A stretch of DNA of 64,000 nucleotides from Argopecten irradians (GCF_041381155.1 NC_091142.1:32415528-32479527); one strand, 5' to 3'. Counted from the stretch's first letter, positions 47,520 to 59,668 are shown. Numbers and translations are program-made. Notes: a model not told the origin generated them from the letters alone.

Positions 47520-47699
47520 CTTGTATATGTGTTGAAGAATATGAGATTCCATATCTCTATCAATAATGTCAGGAGCTCCCCAGACACAATCTCCCCATCC
47601 ACATATGATGTCAAACACATGGGTACCAGATATGTGTCTGGCAAGGTCTTGTATTGATGGAAACGTCTGCTCATTACCTCCACATGTTTCATGTTCACA
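47520..47699 (-). CDS. 2A gene, two-finger exon
   Basis: Exactly 60 codons, phase 0 to 0, acceptor TTTTGTAG, donor AAG|GTAATA. First finger CEHETCGG...LARHISGTH, second CGWGDCVWG...MESHILQH. The C-x4-C spacing and the WGDCVW core recall GLI/AEBP2-type fingers. A possible next exon at 47386-47246 (HSIPGVKQALPSGYLDEQFH) does not fit in phase. Confidence 0.7.
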
Positions 47700-50600
47700 C
47701 TACAAAACGATGCAAAACATTATTACATCTATAGCATCCAAACATAGATAAACAAAATTATTACAAATGCATTTGTTGCAAGCCGTAAAATACAGTTCAG
47801 TACATCAATAGTAGACAACATAAATATCCTAATATAAGTTTGTTACTTTAAAAATAATACAAGAAATTATATCTGAAACAAAATGATGAAAACTAAGACA
47901 ATTCAAACTATTGTGTAAAAGAATGTATGCATTGCTGATTTACTTACCTTATAGATTGGGCCAGGATTTGCCTCAATATCCCCACAGGACAACAAGGGTA
48001 TAGATGTTCCTGTGTGAAGACCAATGATGCTAGTGTTTGTGTTGCTTGTAGTTGGGTCTTCTTGTGCGAAATGGTTATTTATGTTGGGTTGGGATGTTGT
48101 GTTGGTTGTGTTATTGTTTCTGTTTAATGATTTTGGCTGTGTGTTATGTGTGCTGGTGTGTTTGTGACTTGTTTGTTTGTCTGAAAGTAATATATAATAT
48201 ACATGTATAGATAATAATAACATTACACAAAAGGAAATCATTAAACAAGTTATCACATTATTTAAAAAAAAATCGATTTAATTGTCTTGGTATATATTAC
48301 ATATTAAAATTAATATATCCGTAGTACTTCCTTTAAATTTCTTTTTCTCTCTCTATATTGCTACTTTCTGCTTGCTTTTTAAATTGAAAATCTATGTGTT
48401 GCAATGAAATTTGCTGTTGTTGTGGTATTCTCCACTTACTGTAGGTTTCACCCAGAAAATGTCCTCAAATGAATATGCAAATAAAAACTATATCACTGAG
48501 TCAATTATACATACCAGTACTATTTCCCTGGCTCCTGTGGCACTTGCGATAGTGGTCAAGGAATTTTATGTCATTGTTGTGGTATGTGCCATTTTAATTT
48601 ATGACCCAGCTTCTTGGTGATTTGCTGAAATGATAATAATAAAACAAATTATTTTATTTTACTTATAAAATGTACTATGCTTCTACTTTAATCTACACAC
48701 ATTTTATTTTATTGTTTTTAAAGACCAAGATATTTACCATTTTATTATTATGAATCTCTAAAAAAAATCAATTGCACTTTGTACAATGTAGATAACATAA
48801 CATATTATCACTGGAAATGAAATCTGAACATGCTGACTGATTAAACTCCGAGTTATTGTAACTTATATTTCATGATGTTATCTTACTGTATCTTTTCTTT
48901 TTGTTGTCTTCTTGACCGATCGAATGTGATTGTTCTGCAATTAGAAATAAAGCACTAAATTCATGTATCTATAAAAAATCTCTAATAATGTACAATTTTT
49001 AGTTAATACATAATGTCAATAATATCTTTTTTTATGAATTAAGAATATGGAAAGAGCAAAGGTTAAATCTAATTAAATTTCAAAGGAGTTACTGACCTGA
49101 AATTTAAACACAAATTTAACAAGTGGTCCAAGAAGTATCGAAAAAATTATCATGGAGATGTATACCAATTTCAACATATAATTAAATGAATAATGGAATT
49201 CTAAACAAGCGAAAGATTATACTTAACAAATCAAACTGTAACTGATAAGTAAAATATTAACATAGACTTCGTCAAAATTTGATGAATATAAGAAAGGTGA
49301 TCAAGAGGACAAATTAACCGAGAATTCTGATAACATCTTTCTTTAACATACCTCATTTTTGACTTTGGTCTCCTCAAATAATGACACAACACACTTTGGT
49401 TTCACAACAATCGCAAAGCTGTCGTCAATGTCCAGTGTAACATTGTATGGAGACAGCCTATTGAAATGAAATTGAATGAAAATAAAATGAGACATATTGA
49501 TAATTAATGACCACACTTCCTACAATTATAAGTAGTAAATATACTATGGAAAGATGTCGGGTGTCAATACACAGCTATATATATAAATATATATATATGT
49601 ACATAAATGTGAATAACTTTTTTTTTAAATGTACAGTACAGACAATGTTCAATACTATCAAATCTTTCCTGTATGATCAACAGTGCTAGATCTCTCTACC
49701 AACTGAGTGAAAGAGGCGCCATACTCCATCTGACAGCAAAGATTTAGAGGCTTTGCTTATAAACATCCAACCACATCAGGTGCTCTTTTTACAATTACAG
49801 AAAAAAAAAACTGTGGTAGAAAGAAGAGAGACAGCCACAAATCAATTAAAGTTAAAGCAGATGAAAACAAGGATATGCAAATTAATAACAAAAATGCACT
49901 AAATCGAAATTACACATTTAGTTAGTAAAGCAATAAACATTGATGCCAGCATGCAATTACAGAAAAATGATAATGGAAGCATTCATATAACAAACGAATC
50001 CTTCATGCATGTGATATCATTAGTAGGAGTTGAAACAGTTCTAACGTCAATGAACTCGTGGTATACTTCTTTTCGTTCTATACACAGTATCTCAGAATTA
50101 CGGTACATGAATATACCGCAAACTTTTTCTGGGTGGCTTGTGGCAGTCCAAAGCACTTATATATACTGTATATAAGCGGGTTTCTGATTAGTGTAGCCAG
50201 TTTTCATAACGGCCAATCACGCGGCATTACAGTAACCTTGTTATTGACGGAAAAATGTAATCTGTCAATATAATCTGCCTTGGCATCTTAACGCTCTGCT
50301 ATATGGCATTATTTGGGATATTCTATGTAGAAACGGTTATATAAACAAATTTAAAGAGTGTACTTGTCTAGCATATGGTTGATTCAAGATTTGAAACATT
50401 GTAGCATGTAAGATTTAGGTCTTAATATTAGAAATGTATTATCTATGATGTAAGAGTTTACAATGGTGGGTGTTACTTTTGATATACTCTTGATATTTTC
50501 CCATTTTGGCAGATATGAATATCAAATGTATTAACCGAACCATGAACAATGTATCACAATACGAACCGAACCAGAGAAAGCGTACCATTTCACCCCTAGT

Positions 50601-52564
50601 CATGAGATCAGTTCAATGCAAATTTTTTTTTTTTTTTTTTAGCCCTTGGCAGCCACATAATGTCAATATAAAGAGTTAGGTCAGAAACACCCAAGTAGTT
50701 TGTTTAAAATCAAGGACATAAAAAATATACTAGGTAATTTTGTTTTATCACAATAACTTCTATCAAATAATTAATAACTCTAATATACAAATGACATAAT
50801 GTATAGACATATAATTCCATTTAAAAATAGCTTTTATACAATACTTAATGGTATAGTTGAATGTATACTACATTTAAAACTTTAACAGCTAAGATAACTC
50901 AATAGTTAAAAGTCCATAAAAAGAAGAAAATTGCACGAAAATAAACTTTTCGTGAGAAAAGCATTAATGCGGTTTCTAGTCTACCAAACAAAAACAGAGC
51001 TTTAGTATCAACAAAGTTAATCAACATTACATGCTCAACTCTTTTTAGTATGAACAAAGTTAATCAACAGGATATTTTTAATTATAAATGTATACCGTTG
51101 ATAAATATGTTCACCATCTAGTGAGTATGAGGACAGCTAAGAAAAAACATGTATGTTGTGAAAAATATGCAGAAGAATATTCCGTATTAATTGTGAGCAC
51201 ACAGCAAAGCATATTCATTCACCAACAACAGAAACATGTTCAGAGCAAATAAATAATTAATGCTAAGATATTATCATATTACACATGTGTACATTGTTAA
51301 AATATAACTTAAAAGTGTTATGCAAAATTTTATAAATGCTTTAAATACTGGTTTAAAATTAGTGCTCATTTTCTACATGATCAAAAGACTTTACAAATAA
51401 AAAGTTAAAGTTATATGTCCCATGAATCAATAAGAGCTTCCTATATGTTATTCACCTAAAAAGTTCACAATATTTTGAAAATTACAATAATTGCAATGCA
51501 TGTATATGTACAGGTTTCAATTTTACAAGTACAAATTAGAGCTGACATTATATTTATGTTTACAGTGTAGTGGAATGAGTACATAGAGTCAGACCATGAC
51601 GCTAAGTTGTGGTCTACAATCTCATTCACATTTGTGTAGCATTATTTGTAATTGTAAAGTAATTTCTTCAGTTCAGGCATAAAAACAATAACTTTACTGC
51701 TAATCGTAGGTAATGTTTATAAAGTATCATACATATTTGTCTGTCCATTTCAATGATTTTCACAGCTTAATTAATTCATCAAACCTTATGGTTTTCAATG
51801 TATTACTGAAGCAAAAAAAAACATGTCAAAATGTTCGCAAAGTTACGGCACATACAACTTCAATATGTACACAAGAGAAACATAAAGGATAGAAAAAAAT
51901 AAAAATCTGAACAGTCCACAGCCTCTATATATATGGATGTAGAACGGAAATGAAATGAAGTGGACATATATAGCATATTGGCAAATTCATTACAAACACA
52001 TTATAAGTAAATGTGAAGTAGATCAATCACCTACCACTCTACGATTAGAAAATTTCCTTCTTTTGAATCTCCTCCTCCTCCTCTTCAATTTATCGGTACA
52101 TTCAGTTCTGCAGGTGTTTTTCTATCAATGTTCAATAATATAATTAAGTGCAATCATCACACAATAAAAACGTCAAACAGAGTTCCTACAATATATCATT
52201 GCCTATTGAAGTCATTAAAACACTAATTCAAATGTGTATTGCATAAAGATGAATAACAAAAAAGTTTCATAGCCTTACTATGTGCAGTTTCATTACATTT
52301 TCTAATAACATTTATATATGCTAAAAAAAGAAATATATACATGCAAATGTACTACAAGTCCCCTTTAAATCATCCTTCACAGAAAAAATCTAAAGAGTTA
52401 TATATACTGGTACATAGAAAACAATATCTGAAATACCATACCAGGTTGTATGTACATGTATATACATTAATATTATTATACTTACTTTTACTGTTTCTTT
52501 CTTTCTTTCACTTGGAACATGCACAGCTGGCATAGCCCACACTACTTCAGCATAGGTCAAACGC
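47520..52564 (-). CDS. Unrecognised spliced gene with 2A-like motif and C2H2-like fingers (partial)
   Basis: Seven exons support it: 52564-52486, 52121-52035, 49457-49352, 48934-48887, 48624-48515, 48180-47948, 47699-47520. In order they encode RLTYAEVVWAMPAVHVPSER; a very basic KLKRRRRRFKRRKF segment (likely nuclear signal); LSPYNVTLDIDDSFAIVVK; a Lys-rich 16-mer; KKLGHKLKW and KFLDHYRKCHRSQ; an Asn/Thr/Ser-rich linker ending LLSCGDIEANPGP; then two fingers, C-x4-C-x15-H-x4-H and C-x4-C-x14-H-x3-H. Splice phases agree except between exons 2 and 3 (an exon is probably missing) and within exon 5 (one extra base). Both gene ends are unidentified. The 2A motif would release the fingers as a separate chain starting PIYK. 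Function unknown. Confidence 0.6.
47948..48180 (-). CDS. 2A gene, linker exon ending in GDIEANPGP
   Basis: 233 nt, acceptor ACTTTCAG, donor AAG|GTAAGT. It encodes a low-complexity Asn/Thr/Ser/His/Gln linker (NRNNNTTNTTSQPNINN), then SIPLLSCGDIEANPGPIYK. The motif D-x-E-x-N-P-G-P lies at 47957-47983. An open-frame extension further right (to 48256) with a hydrophobic start is intron, since a strong acceptor lies at 48181. Confidence 0.75.
48515..48624 (-). CDS. 2A gene, exon with apparent one-base insertion
   Basis: Starts QITKKLGHKLKWHI after TTTCAG; then, one base out of frame, NNDIKFLDHYRKCHRSQGN to ACTG|GTATGT. 110 nt is one more than the flanking phases require; dropping one C of the CC at 48581-48582 (minus sense) would restore both halves. 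Confidence 0.55.
48887..48934 (-). CDS. 2A gene, 48-nt Lys-rich exon
   Basis: Phase 0 to 0; encodes NNHIRSVKKTTKRKDT between a TTGCAG acceptor and an ACA|GTAAGA donor. Supported by phase agreement on both sides. Confidence 0.5.
49352..49457 (-). CDS. 2A gene, exon LSPYNVTLDIDDSF
   Basis: 106 nt, acceptor CAATAG, donor GAG|GTATGT. It encodes LSPYNVTLDIDDSFAIVVK and CVVSLFEETKVKNE. It needs two carried bases on entry, which the basic exon does not supply, so a small exon between 49.5 and 52.0 kb is expected. Confidence 0.6.
50000..52030. other. Intron-like AT-rich sequence, no exon recognised
   Basis: Very AT-rich. An exon of the 2A gene is expected between 49.46 and 52.03 kb on phase grounds, but I could not identify one. 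A 19-base T run lies at ~50622-50640. Confidence 0.4.
52035..52121 (-). CDS. 2A gene, basic exon
   Basis: 87 nt, phase 0 to 0. It encodes KNTCRTECTDK and KLKRRRRRFKRRKFSNRRV; the Arg/Lys block is a plausible nuclear localisation or nucleic-acid-binding segment. Acceptor GATAG, donor GTG|GTAGGT. Confidence 0.6.
52486..52564 (-). CDS. 2A gene, exon 1 of those found
   Basis: Acceptor TTTTTAG, donor GTAAAA|GTAAGT. 79 nt read RLTYAEVVWAMPAVHVPSER and KKETVK. It enters needing two carried bases, so at least one exon lies upstream. A second possible donor (ACA|GTAAAA) sits six bases earlier. Confidence 0.6.
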
Positions 52565-52767
52565 CTAAAAAGAATTATTATTTTATTTTAAATTGATTTT
52601 TGTAACCTTTTGCATTTACTTGCCAGTAGTCACAATGATCATGATATCATGTACGTGCCAGTAGCCACCAAGATCATTATATAACCATATAAAATCAAAA
52701 TCAACCATTTGATTACACAACTAGCTTTAATTATTAACCTTTATATCAATCTATAAGCATGTACATG

Positions 52768-53195
52768 TACATGTATATAAAATATCAAAGAAACACAATT
52801 TAACAAAGCATGACAATTTATTGACTCGTGCCCTATCCGGGCCTCGAACTCACGATCTACGGCACCCAATCGCCTAGCCAAACATAGCTGCGCCTTCTAC
52901 CACTGCGCCACGCATCCACATCCCCAAAAAAAAAGGGATGTTCAATTCAATGACGAAGTGGATTATCGCTTCACGATATGCTGACATGATCACTGTGTGA
53001 AATTGTCAATTAAAAAATCTATGGTATCAACAACACATAAGTGGGTAGTTGGTAGAAGGGCGCTGCTATGTTTACCCCCATAGGCGATTGGGTGCACAGT
53101 AGATCGTTGAGGTGGCCAGGATATCGGCACGAGTTCAATAAAATTGTCATGCTTTGGTTACAATTGTGTTTCTTGATATTTTATATAAAATATAA
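52768..53195. repeat. Inverted pair of tRNA-SINE-like units (arms ~165-175 bp)
   Basis: The left arm on the minus strand reads GCGTGGCGCAGTGGTAGAAG (A box) and GAGTTCGAGGCCC (B box), then a tail with CAATAAATTGTCATGC. The right arm is the same unit on the plus strand, more diverged (GTTGGTAGAAGGGCGCTG). The arms are inverted around ~80 bp and could form a long imperfect hairpin. Confidence 0.78.
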
Positions 53196-53199
53196 GAAA

Positions 53200-54460
53200 C
53201 ACTTAGATTTGTTGGCCGCTAGGGTCGGAGGCGCTAGCAGGGCCTTACTTAACTGCCTTCACAGGGATGTCATTAAGGCTAGCAATATGATATTATAAAT
53301 TATCTAATATTCTGAGGACACCCTATCGTGCTCTTTTCCAATGTTCCTGCGCCACAGTTGCTCTTCATTCAATTACTAATATACCTACTTCCAGCATTTT
53401 CCCGTTCTGTTCTACGCGTTTTTTGATTCCTTTAAATATGCTGCCCAGCAAAAGGCGACTAAATTTGGGGCTTTGTTTCTTTGCAAACACACCGAGGAAA
53501 TAGGCGACTAAATTTGCATCCTATACCAATGAGCACCATAAATAAATTTCGCCACACATTTGACGTCACACGTGGCACGCTTTCCAGTCATCGCTCATAC
53601 TTTAGCGTTCTGCCGAACGGCATGGATAAATTTGTGTAGATCCGGCCTTCGGCTGCCACTTGCCGAAAGGTTAATTGCGCTCCAATGTGCTATATAGTTT
53701 AATATCTGTCTGCTTTGTCCCGCATTACTGTTCGTATCCTATTATGTAATCGTGTTCGTTTTGTATGTCTTGATAAAGGGGCAGATCGCCTCGAAAATTT
53801 GACAATTTTGTTTTGTCCACACGGTTGGAATTACTTCCTTGTCCCGTATATTCTGGTACATATATAAAGAAATGGAGCCGCGCGCGATCAGACTCTTACT
53901 CAGTTGTTCTCAATCAGTTGTTCTCAATGACAAACGCTCATCAACACACTCTTTTAACTATGACGTCTACCAGGATGTGGTCCTTGGACATATGTATTTT
54001 GTCTTTTCGCTGGAGATTGCATTTTTTACTAATAGTATCTATTCCTTGGAAAATGTGGATCAATTACAATCCCACATCTATCACAGACTATCAAACTTAC
54101 TATATATATATGGCTGACAGTGGCTGTAATCTAGTACACGCATATTAGAAAAAGGTGTACCATGACATCTCATACACACAAAATGGAACAATTGACGTTT
54201 CACATTTTTCTGATAAGCATGTGCGAGGCGACGCCAACTGTCAGCTATCGTAAGAACTAAATCAGCCTCCAACATTTAAACATCTGTGTTTAAATTCGCT
54301 GTATATATATATATATATGTATATAAATTAAGTGTTTTAAATACATGCGCTGAGTATTGTCTGAATTTACATGTCCCTGTGTCAATCAAATGAATTGGTC
54401 GAGAGTGTCACTTTGACCCTTCATGACCTTGCACACGCCAGTTAAACTAATTAAAATTAT
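53200..54460. other. No gene recognised
   Basis: Overlapping open frames at 53813-54148 show no domain; TA repeats near 54100 and 54305. Confidence 0.35.
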
Positions 54461-54462
54461 AT

Positions 54463-54757
54463 TGTAATTCCGCTCCACTACGATGCTCTTCGTTGTGCTC
54501 CAATACAAGATCTATAGCTAACAATGCCCCATTCGGGGTTACCTCAGCATGACCCCTGAGGTTAGCCAATCAGCGTCTACGGAATCTTCGGTGTGGTTAT
54601 TGTGTCATTTGGAAATATAAACGGCTAACAGTACGTCCCGAAATGTTACGATTCTAGGCCATTGGTCATGCTGAGGTGACTCGATCTGAACAGGGATTTG
54701 TTAGATCTTGTATGGGAGCGTAACGTACATAAAGCATCGTAGTGGAGCAGAATTACA
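54463..54757. mobile_element. MITE with long terminal inverted repeats
   Basis: TGTAATTCCGCTCCACTACG at the left and its inverse at the right (CGTAGTGGAGCAGAATTACA). Similarity continues inward ~100 bp (ATACAAGATCT; CCTCAGCATGACC). No coding sequence. Target duplication not clear. Confidence 0.78.
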
Positions 54758-54759
54758 AG

Positions 54760-56440
54760 TGTAATTTAAATTAGACTGACACGCCAAACTGATTAAAATA
54801 AGATGATGATCCTTATACCCAATCCATCCAATAGAGGATCTGACAACATCCCATAAGGAGTCATGTTCGGGTGACCTTTAGACCACCTGTACTTCAGGTC
54901 AAATGCATTTTCTACACCTTACTACATCAATGGAGTGTAATGGAATCTAAACGTTATCTACACTCCCTACGGCCGTCTCTGTAATGATACGGGTGTATTT
55001 ATATGTTAGACTAGTATTGGGTGCATGTGTCCCCTCAAAACCCCTGGGCTGTATTCTGTTTATACTAAAACATGTATACTTTCGTTTTATATACATAGTT
55101 TCATCAAATCCAAATATAAAAAGACATGTCCCAGCATATCAATGTTTACGTATCCCATCGCATGGCATGTAGCCTAAACTTTAACATACCAGTAATTAGG
55201 CCTAGTGAGTAACTGCTAAGCTTCACGTTGTGATGGAGCTGGAGCCTAGGGGTGGGGGTACACATATTACATGTACATTAAAATATAAACAATTTCTTAG
55301 AGAATATTAATGATGAGTAGAAAGAATGCATTTTATTTAAATACAACAATGTTCTAAATTGTCATCGTTTTAAATTCCAATTATGGGATTTAGGAATGGG
55401 TCGCCGAGGTTCATTTATCTCATATGATATGGGAGCTGGTTGACAGTTAATTCTAGCATGTGTATTTTCCAGTGGTCACCGGAGACAATGTAATGTTCCC
55501 ATCATTGATATTTATGGAGATATTATTCATGTTTTAAGTCCGTGTGAAAGTGAATATATGATATAGTTGTAATTGCGTTTATTAATCACTAATTGATCAC
55601 TAAGTGAAATACTTGCAACAATTAGCCATATGCAGGGGCGTAGGAAGCGGGGGGGGGGGGGGGGGGGGGGGGGAAGGGCAGGGGGTTTACAAAATATTGG
55701 GGATCTTTGCCCCGCCATGACGTTTCAGCCACTGATATGTTTCTCTCTGTTCACACGGGGGTTTAGAGTATATAGGAAGGTAGAAGAGCGAGACGAGGCT
55801 AGACCAGACTAGAGACTGCGCGAGAGAAATGGGAGATGGAACTCACAGGGGTCCAACTCAATGAAAATGGATATTGTCATATATTTTTTGTATTTGGTGG
55901 ATGGACTGATGGGTAAATATGACAGTCATGTAATTTTTTTCAGAAAATATGAGATTTGAAAAATTTATTAAAAAATCGGGGATATTTTACTATAAAACGA
56001 CGTTTTTAGCAGACTATCATGTGAATCAGAACGTAATTTCGTCATCAAGGAAAGGTTTATATTATAAAAAAACAGATGTATAAATGTTTCTGATATTATT
56101 TTTGTATGTGTTGTTCTTGTTATGTTTAGTAGTGTGACAAATTGATATGACCATGAACACAAAGCGTTCAAAATATGGGTGATTCTTTTTCGCTCTACAA
56201 CTTACATTTTGTTTCCCTAGATAGACGCCCACTTTGTTATAATTTATTAAATGCGTTTGTTGTTGGCGAATTCCTAATTGATCTACCCTTGGCATAATTT
56301 TTCACCATACTCTGACAAATGTTAGATGTATAAGCACGACGAGACATCTTTTGACCATTACAAAGGACGTATATCTCACCTAATAAATCCCTGTGTATAA
56401 ACACATCAGAAGTTTCTCAAGTATTAAGACAAGAATTCCA
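54760..56440. other. No gene recognised
   Basis: Contains CAGGGGCGTAGGAAGC followed by a G run (55634-55680), resembling a DNA-transposon end, without a partner. Confidence 0.35.
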
Positions 56441-56449
56441 CGGAAGTGG

Positions 56450-58000
56450 ATGTGTCGCCAGCGCAGCAGTTTAAAAAATCACAAAAGAAGTTATTTACAG
56501 TTGAAAATATTGCTAATAACGAAGTGAAGTTATCAAGTCCCGTAACATTTGCAAATATTGACGGATTTGGCCAGTATCAAACCCATCTGAGATCTCATTG
56601 CTATAAATCGGATACAGTACGTTACAGTAGTATATACAGTAGATTATATGCACCATAGAGTGATATTTAAGCAATACAACTGTGTTAAAATAAAATTATC
56701 TTTTTCTCTTGAAGTCTAGTTACCTCTCAATATGGGAGGACGAAAGCAATAGGTGAGGTGAGGCAAATCTCACCATTGTCCGGAATATATACAGTAGATT
56801 ATATGCACCATGATAGTTTCTGATATTTAAGCAAGAATTACGGAACTCGTGTGTTTAAAATAAAAGTTTTTATCTTTTTCTCTTGAAGTGAAGTTAGTTA
56901 GTCCCTGACGGATTTGGCCAGTATCAACCCATCTGAGATCTCATTGCAATATGATAGAGTGGAGGACGAAAGCAATATGGGAGGACGAAAGCAATAGGCG
57001 AGGTGAGGCAAATCTCATCATGTCCGGAATCCTCCTGTAGTTGAGATGTGCTATCTTTATCTATAGATGTGTAAAGGGGTATATAAAAATGATATATAGA
57101 TATAAAAAAACAGTAAGGTTAAATATAAAGTAGATAAGGTTGAATGAACAAAGTATGATTGGGTGTTGAATGAATCTCCTCCTGTGTGAGGACACTAAAT
57201 GTTGTGTAATATTATGATTTTTTAAAAATAAAATTTGATTTGAACATAAAAAATGGATAATAAATACAAACGTTAATGAGCGGACACCAAGAAAATATCC
57301 GTTCTGGTGATTTTAAAGTCCCGTAACTCTTGCAAACAACCCATTCTAGATCTCATTGATATCAAGCAATATACAACATTCGGTTAAAATCTGATAATAA
57401 ATACTAAAGGCCCTCTACATGTACCTTTCCGGAGCAAAATTTAAAGGTTTCTTAAAAAACATTAATAACATAAGAAAATACATACCGATGGCCTAAGATT
57501 AGGTTACAACACCAAACATATGCAAGATTTCCTGCATAATATATGATAACTGTACATGTGGAGATTCATTTCGCTGTTTTGCCGTCTGGCGCAGTGAAAC
57601 ATAAGACGACCTGTGTTATGAAAATTAACATTTTATTTATTTTAATAAAATTGTTCAGAAGATGATGATAAGTGTAGAATTAACGGTGAGTTAATAACTT
57701 TTGATCCTCTACAAAATTATCAATCTCAATTTTACATTCCGATTTTGAAAATTAAAAGCCGTTTCAGAAAGGTAGTGGGCCTTTGAAGTTATCACAAGGA
57801 AGCCAAGAAATTGTCTGTTTTGACGGTTTTAAAGTCCCGTATCTCTTGTAAATGATAACGGATTTAGACCAGTATCAAACCAATTCGAGATCTCATTGAT
57901 ATAAAGCAATAAACCAAATTTGATTGAAATCGGACGACAAAAACTGAATTTTTCGCACGGAAAGCCGACTTGTGTTGCAGGCGACACAAAAAACGATAAA
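56450..58000 (+). repeat. Three diverged copies of a ~500-700 bp repeat
   Basis: Shared blocks: AAGTCCCGTAAC/TCTTGCAAA and GAGATCTCATTG with a following TATAAAGCAATA, at about 56530, 57320 and 57830. Additional short duplicates: ATATGGGAGGACGAAAGCAA (56730, 56975) and CAGTAGATTATATGCACCAT (56638, 56792). Confidence 0.65.
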
Positions 58001-58639
58001 AAATAATTCAATTAGGGTATTATAATATTTAGAATCTAAAATGAAAATAACATTGTTCACAACATTTTGTCTCCGCCATTAGGCTGGTATTTAGGTAATC
58101 TAGAAACATGTATTATGTACATGTATATATATGTTTATGGGTGATCGTATAAAGCGCTGATATACTGTTGGCGCTGCATCTAAATCAGAAGATTCCAGAA
58201 GGTTATTATTTCTATCATGAACATACAAAGTAATTTCGCACTCAATTCCATGGAGGCCTAAATTGTGCAATATTTTGCATTCTTGTAATAACTAGTTTCA
58301 TTTTCGTTATTGTTTTTCTGCTTATTGAAAGACTTATCTTATCTATTATGACATACATTTTATCTCCTTATTACAATATTTCACCCATTTTGTACAAAAG
58401 ACAGAACGAAACACCAGCAAGTTGTTCATCCTTAAACGACCCTAGCCATTCATAGGACTTCATACTAATGAAACCAAACCAAACTGTCTAAGAGATCGAG
58501 TAAGAAAGGACAGCCTAGCTACGTGTTATAGTGCAATCTCACTGAAGCACACTGGAAGAGACCAAGAATACACCTGTATGTCACAATCTCACTCAATCAC
58601 AGGTATGTAGGCTTGAATCTTACAAATAAATCAGACAGA

Positions 58640-59528
58640 TACATCATGTAATGTATTATAATTTATTTACTTCACATAAATATCTGGTAACAACAAAGAC
58701 CACATAACGGAGTGAAAAGTGACACATGGTAGGTAAACAATTAACCTATCCATACAGAAACATTACAGAACAACATTTAATATCAAAGCAACATTCATGA
58801 TCAAGGACTTCATATTATAACTAATGACAGAAAACAGACTTTTTAAGGTAGTTACATTCTGTCTTTGCTTATTACAGAGTTATCTCCTTTGTGGATAGGC
58901 TTCTTATTTTTTGAGCTAAACTTGTGTCGTTTCTCTGAAAAGTATGACGCAAACATAATGTCACAATCAATACCTGCCCGCAAGGGCAGTTAACTCTGTA
59001 ATATGCTAACAGAATACACAAAATTGAAACTAAAGGGATGTAAACTTTAATAAGAAGGAATCAAATCTAAAACAGTCCATGATGAAAGATTCCTGTCCTC
59101 AGAACTCCAGCTCGTCTCTGATGGTTCTTTTACTCCTTTGTGTCCCTGTCTCCGTTTATATTGTTCAATTTTTATCTGATACATTCCTTTGATTTCCAAT
59201 TTAAATATTGATTGATCTTCATTCATATAACAGTTTTAGATATATGACTGATATTAAACAGACAATACGGCTTTGTTTTATAGATATATGTTTAAACAAA
59301 TACTTGTGATGCAATTACACATAGGCTCTGTCATTTATCATTAGTCAGCCATTCACAACAAACATGGAGCTTGGTTTCACTATGTCCCGCATAAGTAATC
59401 AAATGATACCACTAAGTAACTAGTAACATATTGTAGTCCATATTTAATCCATGCTGTATTGCAATCCTCATTTCCAGGGATGGACGATGCTTCATTTCAC
59501 ACCCTGATCCTCTGGTTTCTAGAATTCT
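58640..59528 (-). other. AP1B1: Possible 3'UTR exon of the beta-adaptin gene
   Basis: The stop-codon exon has a donor (ACAG|GTACGT) 13 nt after the TAG. The next good acceptor is TTTCAG at 59531-59529. An AATAAA on the minus strand occurs at 58667-58662. No coding frame. Offered as a likely but untested 3'UTR. Confidence 0.4.
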
Positions 59529-59668
59529 CTGAAAGGAAAAGGAGAAAATATTTAATAAATTAAGAATTTCATGCCATTCATTTCATTTGGCAGTAATTGT
59601 AAAATAAATACTTTTTTACAATAATTTTAAAAGCACATTACGTTATTGTTTGAACACCTGTGACGTAC

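Noticed and set aside
48181..48256. Signal-anchor-like hydrophobic start for the 2A protein
   Set aside because: The stretch lies upstream of a strong acceptor (TTACTTTCAG) and starts with GTG; phases fit splicing from exon 48624-48515 instead.
49690..49735. Short exon MEYGASFTQL of the 2A gene
   Set aside because: The wording CTCAGTTGGTAGAG marks it as a tRNA/SINE A box rather than coding sequence.
53813..54148. Two overlapping ~100-residue ORFs
   Set aside because: Low-complexity borders, no domain, no splice support; probably random open frames.
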